NCBI GenBank assembly: GCA_934552855.1
Contig: CAKTEU010000008.1
Location: forward strand, 1 to 64,000
Reading direction: 5' to 3'
DNA: 64,000 nucleotides
From: an uncultured Eubacteriales bacterium
GTDB taxonomy: Bacteria > Bacillota > Clostridia > Oscillospirales > Acutalibacteraceae
Made by a program: the position numbers and the translations under genes. Under the pieces are notes generated by a model. The model saw only the letters and a program-made list of their open reading frames with translations. It made no database searches and had not been told where the DNA came from. Shown piece after piece: positions 6,546 through 14,528 of this stretch (the first letter of the stretch is position 1; every line of letters begins with the position of its first letter).

Positions 6546-8402
6546 ATGGCTAAAGAAGAAAAGTCTGCTGCCGAAATTTATCGCCAGGAACGTAAGGCGA
6601 GAATTGCTAAAGCGGCAAAGAAAAACAACAAAAAAACCTATAATCCTCAAGCGGGAAAAACCGCCGGAAAAGTTCTTGCGGTCATTCTTGTTCTTGCAAT
6701 CATTTCCGGTGTGACTGCATTTGCGGTCAGCTATACCGGCCTTGTTCAAAAGAACCGCACTGCGGTAACGGTCGGTGACGTTTCCGTTTCTCAGCCGGAA
6801 TACGCTTATTACTACAGCTCAAGCTATCAGATGGTTGCAAATTATTATGCTTCATATGTCGGTTATGACACTTCCTCAACGCCGTCAAAGCAGACTTACA
6901 GCAACGCTATGGGCAAAATTCCCGATTTTCCCGAAGATAAAACCCCAACATGGGCGGACTTCTTCAAGTATTATGCAGAAAACAACCTTAAGTACATTAA
7001 GGCTTTTGTAAAAATTGCAGAAGAAAAGAACATCACTCTTGACGACAGCGATAAGGCCGAAATTGAAGAAAGCATTGAAAGCTATGCAAGCACCGCAAAG
7101 AACAGCAGCTATTCGCTCAACGCTTATCTTCGTCTCCTTTTCGGAAAGGGCGTTAACGAAAAACTTCTCAAAAAGATTCTTGAAGAACAGACCCTTGCCC
7201 GTAAGGTTGAAGAAGCAAAAACCGAAGAACTCAAGGCTTCTTATACCGACAAGCAGGTTGAAAAAGAATATAAAAACCACACTCAGGAATTTGCAACAAT
7301 CAATTACAGAGCCTATACGGTAGCCGCAGAAAAGGTTAAGGGCGAAGGCGACGACGCAACAGAAGCAGTTACCGACGCAACAATGGCTGCCGCAAAGAAA
7401 AAGGCAGACACAATCGCCGCCGCAACCGACGAAACATCCTTCAAGGCTCTTGTTGCCGATAATGAAAAGGCAAACAAAAACAAGGATTACAAGGATTATA
7501 TCACCGACGACAGCAAAACCCTTACCGAAGAGTCAACCTATTCTGCTTTCACTCAGAGCGCATCCGATACCGACCTTGCAAAATGGGCATTCAATGCAAA
7601 AACAGCAGTCGGCTCAACTTATGTTTCAAAGGGAACAGACGGCTATACCGTTTATATGATGGTTTCTCCGATGCACAAGGCTGCCGATACGGTAACTTAT
7701 GACGTAAGACACATTCTTGTTAAGTTCCCCGCTGCAGATGAAAGCAACACTTCGTCCGATACCGAAACAACAACGGCAGCAGGCGACGAAAGCACAACCG
7801 CAGCCGAAGATTCAACCACCAAAGCCGAAACTACAACAAAGGCACCGGAAAAGGTTGACGTAACAACTCTTGACACTTCAAAGTACAGCGACGTAAACAT
7901 TTATCTTGACGTTAACGCCGATACCGCAAAGGACAAGGCAACTTACAAAAAGGCTCAGGACATTCTTGAAGAATATCTCAAGGGTGACAAGACCGAAGAA
8001 TCGTTTGAAGAACTTGAAAAGAAGTATTCCGAAGATACCAGAGACGACGACGGAAACCTCAAGTCTCTCATTTACGAAAACACTCAGAAGGGACAGATGG
8101 TTCCTCAGTTTGAAGCTTGGTCGCTTGCAAAGGGTAGAAAGGCCGGCGACGTCGGAATCGTTGAAACAACTTACGGTTATCACATCATGTATTTCGTAAA
8201 GACCACAACAACCACATGGCAGGATACCGTTAAGGCTTCGCTCGCTCAGGAAGATCTTTCAACCTATCAGAACGAAGTTGTTGAAGCCGACAACGTTAAA
8301 ATCGGCAACGAAAACGACAAGGCTATCACCGAGGTTCAGGATTTCCTTGAAGACTTTGCAAAGCAGAATGCAAAGAACCAGTCTTCACAGCATAGCCACT
8401 AA
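6546..8402 (+). CDS. Membrane-anchored PpiC-type peptidyl-prolyl isomerase (PrsA/SurA-like foldase)
   Basis: A 618-residue extracellular foldase. A basic cytoplasmic tail (residues 1-38) is followed by one transmembrane helix (about 40-62), a helical SurA_N-like chaperone region and a parvulin domain beginning at VRHILVKF (about 385) and ending near GYHIMYF (about 545). PpiC proteins help exported proteins fold outside the membrane. Unusually, about 70 residues rich in Thr, Ser, Glu and Ala (about 395-465, with ETTTAA and TTTKAPE runs) are inserted just after the first strand of the parvulin domain. ATG 6546 is chosen because AAAGGATG lies at the right distance; an ORF extends upstream to 6459 without a ribosome site. 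It is anchored by a helix rather than by lipid as in PrsA. Confidence 0.85.
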   Translation: MAKEEKSAAEIYRQERKARIAKAAKKNNKKTYNPQAGKTAGKVLAVILVLAIISGVTAFAVSYTGLVQKNRTAVTVGDVSVSQPEYAYYYSSSYQMVANYYASYVGYDTSSTPSKQTYSNAMGKIPDFPEDKTPTWADFFKYYAENNLKYIKAFVKIAEEKNITLDDSDKAEIEESIESYASTAKNSSYSLNAYLRLLFGKGVNEKLLKKILEEQTLARKVEEAKTEELKASYTDKQVEKEYKNHTQEFATINYRAYTVAAEKVKGEGDDATEAVTDATMAAAKKKADTIAAATDETSFKALVADNEKANKNKDYKDYITDDSKTLTEESTYSAFTQSASDTDLAKWAFNAKTAVGSTYVSKGTDGYTVYMMVSPMHKAADTVTYDVRHILVKFPAADESNTSSDTETTTAAGDESTTAAEDSTTKAETTTKAPEKVDVTTLDTSKYSDVNIYLDVNADTAKDKATYKKAQDILEEYLKGDKTEESFEELEKKYSEDTRDDDGNLKSLIYENTQKGQMVPQFEAWSLAKGRKAGDVGIVETTYGYHIMYFVKTTTTTWQDTVKASLAQEDLSTYQNEVVEADNVKIGNENDKAITEVQDFLEDFAKQNAKNQSSQHSH

Positions 8403-8411
8403 TAAAAACAG

Positions 8412-8443
8412 CCGCCGCAATCGAATGGATTGCGGCGGATTTT
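8412..8443. terminator. Bidirectional terminator between convergent genes
   Basis: A perfect 10-bp stem, CCGCCGCAAT (8412-8421) with ATTGCGGCGG (8429-8438). ATTTTAT follows on the plus strand and CTGTTTTTATT on the minus strand. Confidence 0.88.
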
Positions 8444-9494
8444 ATATGCAGTAAAAATTTGTTTCCCATGCCGGAACATACGGGTGGTGGCGAAGATATA
8501 TTTTGTAATCGGGTCTGATTGAAAGAACTTTTTGGGGCAGTGCAAAAAAATCCTCGTTGCGGTGGTATGCGCAGACATAAAGCTTCGGCTTGTAATTCTT
8601 AATTGTTTCTTTCGCTCCGTCAAGTGCTTTGAGTTCCGCACCCTCAATATCCATTTTAATAAAGCTTAGCGGTGTTTTGACAACATTGTCAACGCTGTCA
8701 AAGTTCACGGGAATACCCGTTTCGCTTTTGTGCGAGTTACGCCCGGCTTTTTTTTCAAAAAGGAGAGTTTCCTTTTTGTCCCATGCACCGAGATTGAAAA
8801 GAGAAAGATTGCAAAGTCCTTCGGTTTTTGCTTTGAGTTTTTTGAAGTTTTTTTCGTCCGGCTCAAAGGCAAAAATGTGTTTGTATTCATTCTTGGTGAA
8901 ACGCAAAAACTCTCTGATTGTGTCTCCGTCATATGCGCCGAGGTCGGCAATGGTTTCATCTTTTGAAAGCTTTAAAATGTTTTTGTAAACCTCGTCCTTT
9001 TCGCTTTGGCAGTCAAAAAGATATTCGGTTTTTCCGCTGATTTTAAAATTGAGGACGTTAAGAAAAGTCTTTTTTGATTTTTCGTCCGCAAGGAGCGAAA
9101 AGGCATTGTCAAACCGCTTTTCGTTTTCTATTATGTATCTCAGATTAAAAAGTCCTTTTCCCGCAATCGGAACGGTGGGGGAGTAAAGCCGGTGCTTTTT
9201 TGAAAGCTCTTTGACAAAGGTGAGCGTTTTTTCGTCGTGAACGGCAAAGGTCATGAGGATAACGAACTCGCCGTACTTTTCTTCCGCCTGCGAAAGGGTG
9301 AGTACCTTTTTGCCGTGAAAAAGCTGACCTCTGACGAATCCGCCGCTTGCAAAGGTATCGGCAAAGCAAACCCCGATTTTTTCAAGCTCTTCAATAATCA
9401 TGTCCGCACCGTTGCCCATTCCGTAAAGCACAATCGGCAGCTTTTCTGTTTTCAGCACTTCCCAAAGTTCTTTTTCTTTTATATATTCAAGCAT
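8442..9494 (-). CDS. FkbM family SAM-dependent methyltransferase
   Basis: A 350-residue protein in two parts. The first 130 residues look like a nucleotide-binding Rossmann fold (VLYGMGNGADMI near residue 24), often seen in front of FkbM domains in polysaccharide loci. The C-terminal part is a class I methyltransferase: SAM motif ADLGAYDGDT near residue 190, acidic AFEPDEKNF, and FIKMDIEGAE typical of FkbM. Such enzymes O-methylate sugars or polyketides. AAGGTGA precedes the ATG. The gene is alone, converging on the PpiC gene, with no glycan cluster beside it, so the substrate is unknown. Confidence 0.87.
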   Translation of the reverse strand: MLEYIKEKELWEVLKTEKLPIVLYGMGNGADMIIEELEKIGVCFADTFASGGFVRGQLFHGKKVLTLSQAEEKYGEFVILMTFAVHDEKTLTFVKELSKKHRLYSPTVPIAGKGLFNLRYIIENEKRFDNAFSLLADEKSKKTFLNVLNFKISGKTEYLFDCQSEKDEVYKNILKLSKDETIADLGAYDGDTIREFLRFTKNEYKHIFAFEPDEKNFKKLKAKTEGLCNLSLFNLGAWDKKETLLFEKKAGRNSHKSETGIPVNFDSVDNVVKTPLSFIKMDIEGAELKALDGAKETIKNYKPKLYVCAYHRNEDFFALPQKVLSIRPDYKIYLRHHPYVPAWETNFYCI

Positions 9495-9670
9495 TTGTTT
9501 TCACCTTTTTGTTTTCCGCAGCATAAAGCTAACTTTCATCAATAACATGATATCACATTTTTTGCTTTCTTTCAAGAGAATAAAAAATACTATCGGCAAG
9601 GTGCAATAATTATTATTTCTTCAAGTCAAAATATTTGGCAGCTTTGAACGTGAGATTTTAGATTAATCGC

Positions 9671-9698
9671 TTGATTAAAATTTTTTTGGTGTTATAAT
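9671..9698 (+). promoter_or_regulatory. Promoter of the A/V-type ATPase operon
   Basis: TTGATT at 9671-9676, a 16-base spacer and TATAAT at 9693-9698, 33 bases before the first gene. Confidence 0.75.
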
Positions 9699-9731
9699 AT
9701 TACATCATATGAAAAGGAAGGAGGCGCTCTG

Positions 9732-10043
9732 ATGGACGACCTTATCAAAAAGCTTATTGAGGTTGACAAAACCGCAAGAAAAAGCGTTGAAAACGCCGCC
9801 GCTTCCCGTGTTGCCGCAGTCAAAGAACTTGACGAAAAAAAGCAAAGGCTTCGGGAGGACAATGACCGTGAGTTCCTTTTGCAGTCGGAAAAAATGAAAA
9901 AAGAGGCTTTGCTTGAACTTGAAAAAGCAGAAAAAGCGATTGCCGAAAAGGAAAACGCCGTTGCCGCCGGTCTTTCCGCAGTATACAAAGAAAACTGCGA
10001 CCGTTGGGTGAACGACGCAGTGAAAAACATTATTAACGGCTGA
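9732..10043 (+). CDS. A/V-type ATPase peripheral stalk subunit G/H
   Basis: A 103-residue, highly charged, almost entirely helical protein (continuous coiled coil from about residue 5 to 80, rich in Glu, Lys and Ala). As first gene of the V-ATPase operon it fits the small peripheral stalk subunit (G/H; NtpF in Enterococcus) that pairs with subunit E to hold the stator. Sequence alone is weak because this family diverges strongly; position and length carry the call. AAGGAGG precedes the ATG by about nine bases. Confidence 0.75.
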   Translation: MDDLIKKLIEVDKTARKSVENAAASRVAAVKELDEKKQRLREDNDREFLLQSEKMKKEALLELEKAEKAIAEKENAVAAGLSAVYKENCDRWVNDAVKNIING

Positions 10044-10092
10044 GTGACCGTTGATTAACCGATAATTACAATCAATGCGGGAGGTGAGTTTT

Positions 10093-11127
10093 GTGTCCAA
10101 GGCTTCAAATGCCGTTCTTGCTCTTTCAAGGGCTTTTTACGGAAAGCGGCTTTCAAAAGAGAAATATGACGCACTTCTTTCTTGCAAAAACTCAAACGAG
10201 ATTGCTTCTTATCTTAAAGGTACCGAATATTCAAAGGAACTTTTTGATTCAAAGCTGAGCGATTTTCCGCCGAAAACGCTTGAAGATCTTGTTCAAAAAT
10301 CTCGCTTTTCAAAGTTCGGCGCACTTTGCCGTTACGAACTTGCAATAGGCGATGAGTTTTACAAATACTTTATAGTCAAAACCGAGGTTGAACAGATACT
10401 TCGGTGTACGCTTTTGATGTTTTCAAAAAAGACGGAATCTTATCTTCTTCAGGTTCATCCGTTTGTTGACAAACATTTGAGCATTGACCTTTTTGCTTTG
10501 GGCAAAGCGAATTCTTTTGAAGAGATTGCCTTAAGCCTTGACAAAACGGAATATGGAAAGCTTTATCGAAAGCTTCTTTCCGATCCTAACAAAAGCTATC
10601 TCAGCTTTGAAATTGCGTTTTATGATTACTTTGAAAACGCTTTTGAAAAGCTTGTAAAAAAATGCGGTTCAAAAAACGAGCGTGACGCAATCAAAGATGT
10701 TGCCGCAAGAAGTCTTGATTGCAGAAGACTTGTCAGCTTTTGGCGTGCACTTCGTTATTATCCGCAAAGCCTTGAAAAGCTTACTTCTTCAATCGCTTTG
10801 CAAAATGCAGTCAGTCTGCTTTCCGAAAGCGTGAGAAAAAAGCTTTCAAAATGCAGAACCGAAGAAGAATTTTTTGAACTTCTTTCAAAAACACCGTATA
10901 AAGACGCTGCAAAAAAGGGAGCGGATTTTGAAAAAGAACTTGAAGTTTTTCTTCATGCTTACTGCAAAAAACAAATCAGATTTTCCTCTTATCCGCCGGC
11001 GGTAATGCTGTGCTTTTTGCTTCTTTCTCAGGACGAGACAATGAATCTTGTTCGGATAATCGAAGGCTGCAAATACGGCGTTCCGGCGCAGGAGGTCAGA
11101 AAAAACCTCATCGGTATTGATGACTAA
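10093..11127 (+). CDS. ntpC: A/V-type ATPase subunit C (central stalk, subunit d-like)
   Basis: A 344-residue helical protein of the V-ATPase subunit C/d family, which caps the rotor ring and couples it to the D/F axle. The N-terminal SNAVLALSRAFYGKRLS start and the repeated three-fold helical layout are typical. An in-frame ATG at 10075 exists, but the GGAGG site at 10080-10084 lies between it and the GTG at 10093, with eight-base spacing to GTG. GTG is therefore taken as the start. It sits 49 bases after subunit G and 14 bases before subunit I. Confidence 0.85.
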   Translation: MSKASNAVLALSRAFYGKRLSKEKYDALLSCKNSNEIASYLKGTEYSKELFDSKLSDFPPKTLEDLVQKSRFSKFGALCRYELAIGDEFYKYFIVKTEVEQILRCTLLMFSKKTESYLLQVHPFVDKHLSIDLFALGKANSFEEIALSLDKTEYGKLYRKLLSDPNKSYLSFEIAFYDYFENAFEKLVKKCGSKNERDAIKDVAARSLDCRRLVSFWRALRYYPQSLEKLTSSIALQNAVSLLSESVRKKLSKCRTEEEFFELLSKTPYKDAAKKGADFEKELEVFLHAYCKKQIRFSSYPPAVMLCFLLLSQDETMNLVRIIEGCKYGVPAQEVRKNLIGIDD

Positions 11128-11141
11128 GGGGGTTCATTTCA

Positions 11142-13058
11142 TTGGCAATTGAAAAAATGAAGTTTGTGAGGATAAACGGTCCCGCCTCACAGCTCAACAA
11201 ACTTATCACCGCCTGCTGCGCAGACGGAAACTTCCATCCGGAATACGCAGGCAACTTTATCTCTCAGTCGATGGGCTATGCTCCGCTGAGTGAAGAAAAC
11301 CCGTATTCTCAGCTTTTTGCAAACATTAAAGAACTTGCTTCTTCTTTGAATGTCAGCCTTGACGATGCAAAAAAAATCAAGGGTACCGTTGTTGACGACC
11401 GTGCAAAGGAATATATAAATTCCGTTGGCGAAACGCTCAACAATCTTGGTGAAGAACTTAAAAACCTTTCGGAACAGTATGACGAATGTGTTGACGGAAT
11501 TGAAAAGTATTCCCATTTCACAGGGCTCAATGTTGGACTTGACGAAATTTTTGATTGCAAGTTCATTTGTCCAAGGTTTGGTTTTCTTCCGAAGGACGGC
11601 TATTTGAAGTTTACAAAAGGCTATTCGGAAAATCCGTACATTCTTTTTTGCCCGTGTTCGTCAAACGAGGCCGGATACTGGGGCGCATACTTTGCACCGA
11701 AGGAGCGAGAGGACGAAATTGACGGAATTTTTGCTTCGCTTCATTTTGAGCGGCTTCACATTCCTTCGGCTGTCGGCACAACGGATGACATTATAAAGAG
11801 CCTCAACGAAAACATTGAGCTTATCAAAAAACAGCAGGAAGAGCTGAATGAAAAAATCAAGTCCATTTGGGAAACCGAGGGCGAAAAAATCAAATCGCTT
11901 TATCTCAAACTGAAAGAGCTTAACGCTGTTTTTGAACTTCGCAAATATGCGGTTCACCACGAAAAAAGCTGCTTCTTTGTCGGCTGGATTCCTGCCTCGG
12001 CAGAAAAGAAGTTCAGAAAACGCCTTGATAAGTATCCCGAATTTGTTACCGAAATCGAAGACCCCGAAAAAAATTCTTCGCCGCCGGTACGGCTTAAAAA
12101 CTTTATTTTTTCCCGTCCGTATACTTACTTTGTAAAAATGTACGGCCTTCCGTCATACAGCGATATCGACATTACGGCGTTTGTTGCGGCAACGTATACG
12201 CTCTTGTTCGGAATTATGTTCGGCGATGTCGGACAAGGCTTTGTTCTTGCCCTCGGCGGACTGCTTGCATGGAAGTTTAAAAAGATTGAGCTTGGAAAAA
12301 TTCTTGTTCCGTGCGGCGTTTCGTCAATGTTTTTCGGCTTTATCTTCGGTTCGGTATTCGGATTTGAAGAACTGCTTGACCCGGTTTATCACGCAATGGG
12401 ACTTGCGTCAAAGCCGCTTTCGGTCATGGATTCAATCAACACGGTTTTGCTTTTTGCAATCGGCATAGGCGTTGCGCTTGTTATGGTTGCAATCCTCATC
12501 AGCATAATCACAAACATCAAAAAGAAGAAAGTCGGAACGGCTCTCTTTTCCGAAAACGGACTTGCCGGTTTGGTTGTTTATGTCGGCGGTGCAAACCTTG
12601 CCTATTCGTTTATGGCGGGCAAAGGCATTTTCCCGACAAAAATCAGTACGGTAATGCTCCTTGTCGGCGTTGTAATTTTGTTCTGTAAAGAGCTTCTTGC
12701 TCCTGTTCTTGACGAGGGCAAGTTCAAAAAGCCGGACAGCATCGGCGACTTCATTTTGCAAAACCTTTTTGAATGTATCGAATACATTCTTTCCTATTTC
12801 AGCAACACGGTTTCGTTCCTTCGTGTTGGTGCATTCGTAATTGTTCACGCAAGTATGATGATGGTTGTCTTTACCCTTGCGGGCGACACCTCAACCGTCA
12901 AAGGAATGATTGTTGTTGTTCTCGGCAACATTGTTGTAATCGCACTTGAAGGTCTTCTTACGGGTATTCAGGGACTCAGACTTGAGTTTTATGAAATGTT
13001 CAGCCGTTTTTATGAGGGCGAGGGCAGACCTTTTGAGGCCGCAAAAATCAAGCAGTAA
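11142..13058 (+). CDS. ntpI: A/V-type ATPase subunit I (membrane stator, subunit a)
   Basis: A 638-residue stator subunit that forms the ion half-channels against the K ring. Residues 1-330 are cytosolic with long coiled coils; residues about 345-620 contain seven or eight membrane helices. The conserved region FGIMFGDVGQGF (about residue 355) and the helix SFLRVGAFVIVHASMM near residue 565, carrying the essential Arg, are present. Start is TTG at 11142, supported by AAGGGGG with about nine-base spacing; an ATG at 11157 lacks a site. Length is normal for the family. Confidence 0.92.
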   Translation: MAIEKMKFVRINGPASQLNKLITACCADGNFHPEYAGNFISQSMGYAPLSEENPYSQLFANIKELASSLNVSLDDAKKIKGTVVDDRAKEYINSVGETLNNLGEELKNLSEQYDECVDGIEKYSHFTGLNVGLDEIFDCKFICPRFGFLPKDGYLKFTKGYSENPYILFCPCSSNEAGYWGAYFAPKEREDEIDGIFASLHFERLHIPSAVGTTDDIIKSLNENIELIKKQQEELNEKIKSIWETEGEKIKSLYLKLKELNAVFELRKYAVHHEKSCFFVGWIPASAEKKFRKRLDKYPEFVTEIEDPEKNSSPPVRLKNFIFSRPYTYFVKMYGLPSYSDIDITAFVAATYTLLFGIMFGDVGQGFVLALGGLLAWKFKKIELGKILVPCGVSSMFFGFIFGSVFGFEELLDPVYHAMGLASKPLSVMDSINTVLLFAIGIGVALVMVAILISIITNIKKKKVGTALFSENGLAGLVVYVGGANLAYSFMAGKGIFPTKISTVMLLVGVVILFCKELLAPVLDEGKFKKPDSIGDFILQNLFECIEYILSYFSNTVSFLRVGAFVIVHASMMMVVFTLAGDTSTVKGMIVVVLGNIVVIALEGLLTGIQGLRLEFYEMFSRFYEGEGRPFEAAKIKQ

Positions 13059-13104
13059 TTCAATTTATTATCAAACAAAATTTTTAACATCGGAGGAAAT
13101 TAAA

Positions 13105-13584
13105 ATGAGCAGTTTTCTTTATGCACTTGCAATTATCATTCCCGCAGTAGGACTTACACTTTCCGCTTTCTTCACTTTTAAAAAGAGAATGGAAGGAAAA
13201 TCAGTAAGAAAAGTTATGAGAGTTAACCTTGCAACCTTCCTTGTTCTTATCGTAATGGTCAGCGTGTTTGCGTTTTGCGCTTCGGCAGAAACCGGAACAC
13301 CCGATGCTTCTCCGGCAACGAGTGCCTCGGATACATCGGCAACCGCAGAAGACACAAAAACTTCCTCACAGGCAAACGGCCTCGGTCTTCTCGCAGCAGG
13401 TCTCGTAACCGGTCTTGCAGGCATCGGCGGCGGTATCGCCGTTGCGGCAGGCGCACCGGCAGCTATTGCAGCAACAAGCGAAGACCCGAAATCCTTCGGT
13501 AAGAGCCTTATCTTTGTTGCTCTTGGTGAATCAATCGCTCTTTACGGCGTTGTTATTTCAATTCTTATCCTTAACAAGGTCTGA
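13105..13584 (+). CDS. ntpK: A/V-type ATPase subunit K (rotor ring proteolipid)
   Basis: A 159-residue proteolipid with four helices. TM1 (about 3-24) and TM2 (about 36-57) form a first hairpin with the basic loop KKRMEGKSVRK. A Ser/Thr/Ala-rich linker (about 58-88) leads to a second c-type hairpin: TM3 with AGIGGGIAV and TM4 with ALGESIALYG. Only the second hairpin holds an ion-binding carboxylate, Glu142. Ser143 and Tyr147 fit the E-S-x-x-x-Y pattern, but the Gln usually found on the partner helix of Na+ rotors is not seen, which points weakly to H+. GGAGG precedes ATG 13105; the ORF runs open upstream to 12946, inside subunit I. Confidence 0.9.
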   Translation: MSSFLYALAIIIPAVGLTLSAFFTFKKRMEGKSVRKVMRVNLATFLVLIVMVSVFAFCASAETGTPDASPATSASDTSATAEDTKTSSQANGLGLLAAGLVTGLAGIGGGIAVAAGAPAAIAATSEDPKSFGKSLIFVALGESIALYGVVISILILNKV

Positions 13585-13589
13585 TAATC

Positions 13590-13895
13590 ATGAGAATGTT
13601 TCTTTTGAGCAGCGATGAAGACACGCTGACAGGCTTTAGGCTTGCCGGCGTTGAAGGCTCGCTTGTTAACAGCGAAGAAGATCTTAAAAGTGCTTTTTTA
13701 AAGGCAAGGGAGGACAAAACAATCGGCATTGTTCTTGTAACAAGGTCGCTGTCGCTTTCCTATCCGAGCAATATCCTTGAAGAAAAAAAGCGTGCGGGTC
13801 TTCTTATTACCGAAATACCGGACATGAAAAATCCGTCTGCCGGAACAGATTCAATCACGGCTTATGTTCGTGATGCAGTCGGAATCCAGGTCTGA
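13590..13895 (+). CDS. A/V-type ATPase subunit F (central stalk)
   Basis: A 101-residue Rossmann-like subunit F (NtpG in Enterococcus), which binds subunit D in the rotor axle and regulates activity. Typical pieces are the start MRMFLLSS plus TGFRLAGV, the core strand IGIVLVTRSL, and the C-terminal helix after ITEIPD. It begins five bases after the K gene and 16 bases before E. The ribosome site is weak (AAGGT), which suggests translational coupling to K. Confidence 0.88.
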   Translation: MRMFLLSSDEDTLTGFRLAGVEGSLVNSEEDLKSAFLKAREDKTIGIVLVTRSLSLSYPSNILEEKKRAGLLITEIPDMKNPSAGTDSITAYVRDAVGIQV

Positions 13896-13911
13896 GAAAT
13901 GAGGGAATTTA

Positions 13912-14505
13912 ATGCTTAACCAAAACGACAAGATTGAGCGTTTTTCAGAGATTATCAATAAGAACGCTCTTGCTCAATGCAAAAAAATTGAAAAGCAGAC
14001 CGAAAAATTCAGAAAAGAACAGCTTCAGGAGCTTGAAAACAAGTCGAAAGCCGAACTTCAAAACCGTCTCGGCTATGAAGCGCAAAGAATCAAAACCCAA
14101 ACGGGCAGCAAAATTTCCGCCCTCAATGCCGAAAGCAAAAAGCACCTTGCAGGAAAAAGAGAGGAGATTACCTCTGCCGTTTTTGAAAAGGTTAAGGAAA
14201 AGCTTGCTTCTTTCACAAAAACGGCGGAATATGAAGCGTTTCTTCAAAAAAGCGTGTCTGCTCTTGCCGAAGAGATCGGCAAAAACGCAATCATTTATGT
14301 CAGAGAAAGCGACCTTCCCCTTTGCAAAGAAAAGCTTTTCGGCATAAATGGCGTCAAAGCTTTTGAAAAAAGCGACAAGATAAAACTCGGCGGTGCGGTG
14401 GCTTCAAACGAAGCAAAAACCGTTTTTGCCGTTGATACGCTTGAAAGCAGAGTCGCTTCTCAAAGAGAGCTGTTTTTGACGCAATCGTCGCTTTCAATTG
14501 AATGA
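13912..14505 (+). CDS. ntpE: A/V-type ATPase subunit E (peripheral stalk)
   Basis: A 197-residue subunit with a long N-terminal coiled coil (about residues 5-100, Lys, Glu and Gln rich) and a small globular C-terminal domain (about 105-197) ending in DTLESRVASQRE, the typical helix before the C-terminus of E subunits. It forms the stator stalk with subunit G. AGGGAA lies eight bases or so before the ATG. Confidence 0.87.
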   Translation: MLNQNDKIERFSEIINKNALAQCKKIEKQTEKFRKEQLQELENKSKAELQNRLGYEAQRIKTQTGSKISALNAESKKHLAGKREEITSAVFEKVKEKLASFTKTAEYEAFLQKSVSALAEEIGKNAIIYVRESDLPLCKEKLFGINGVKAFEKSDKIKLGGAVASNEAKTVFAVDTLESRVASQRELFLTQSSLSIE

Positions 14506-14528
14506 CAGACCTTCGAGGTGAGAAATAA

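Noticed and set aside
12946..13104. Longer N-terminus for V-ATPase subunit K
   Set aside because: It would overlap the subunit I gene; GGAGG directly before ATG 13105 and the proteolipid start settle the choice.
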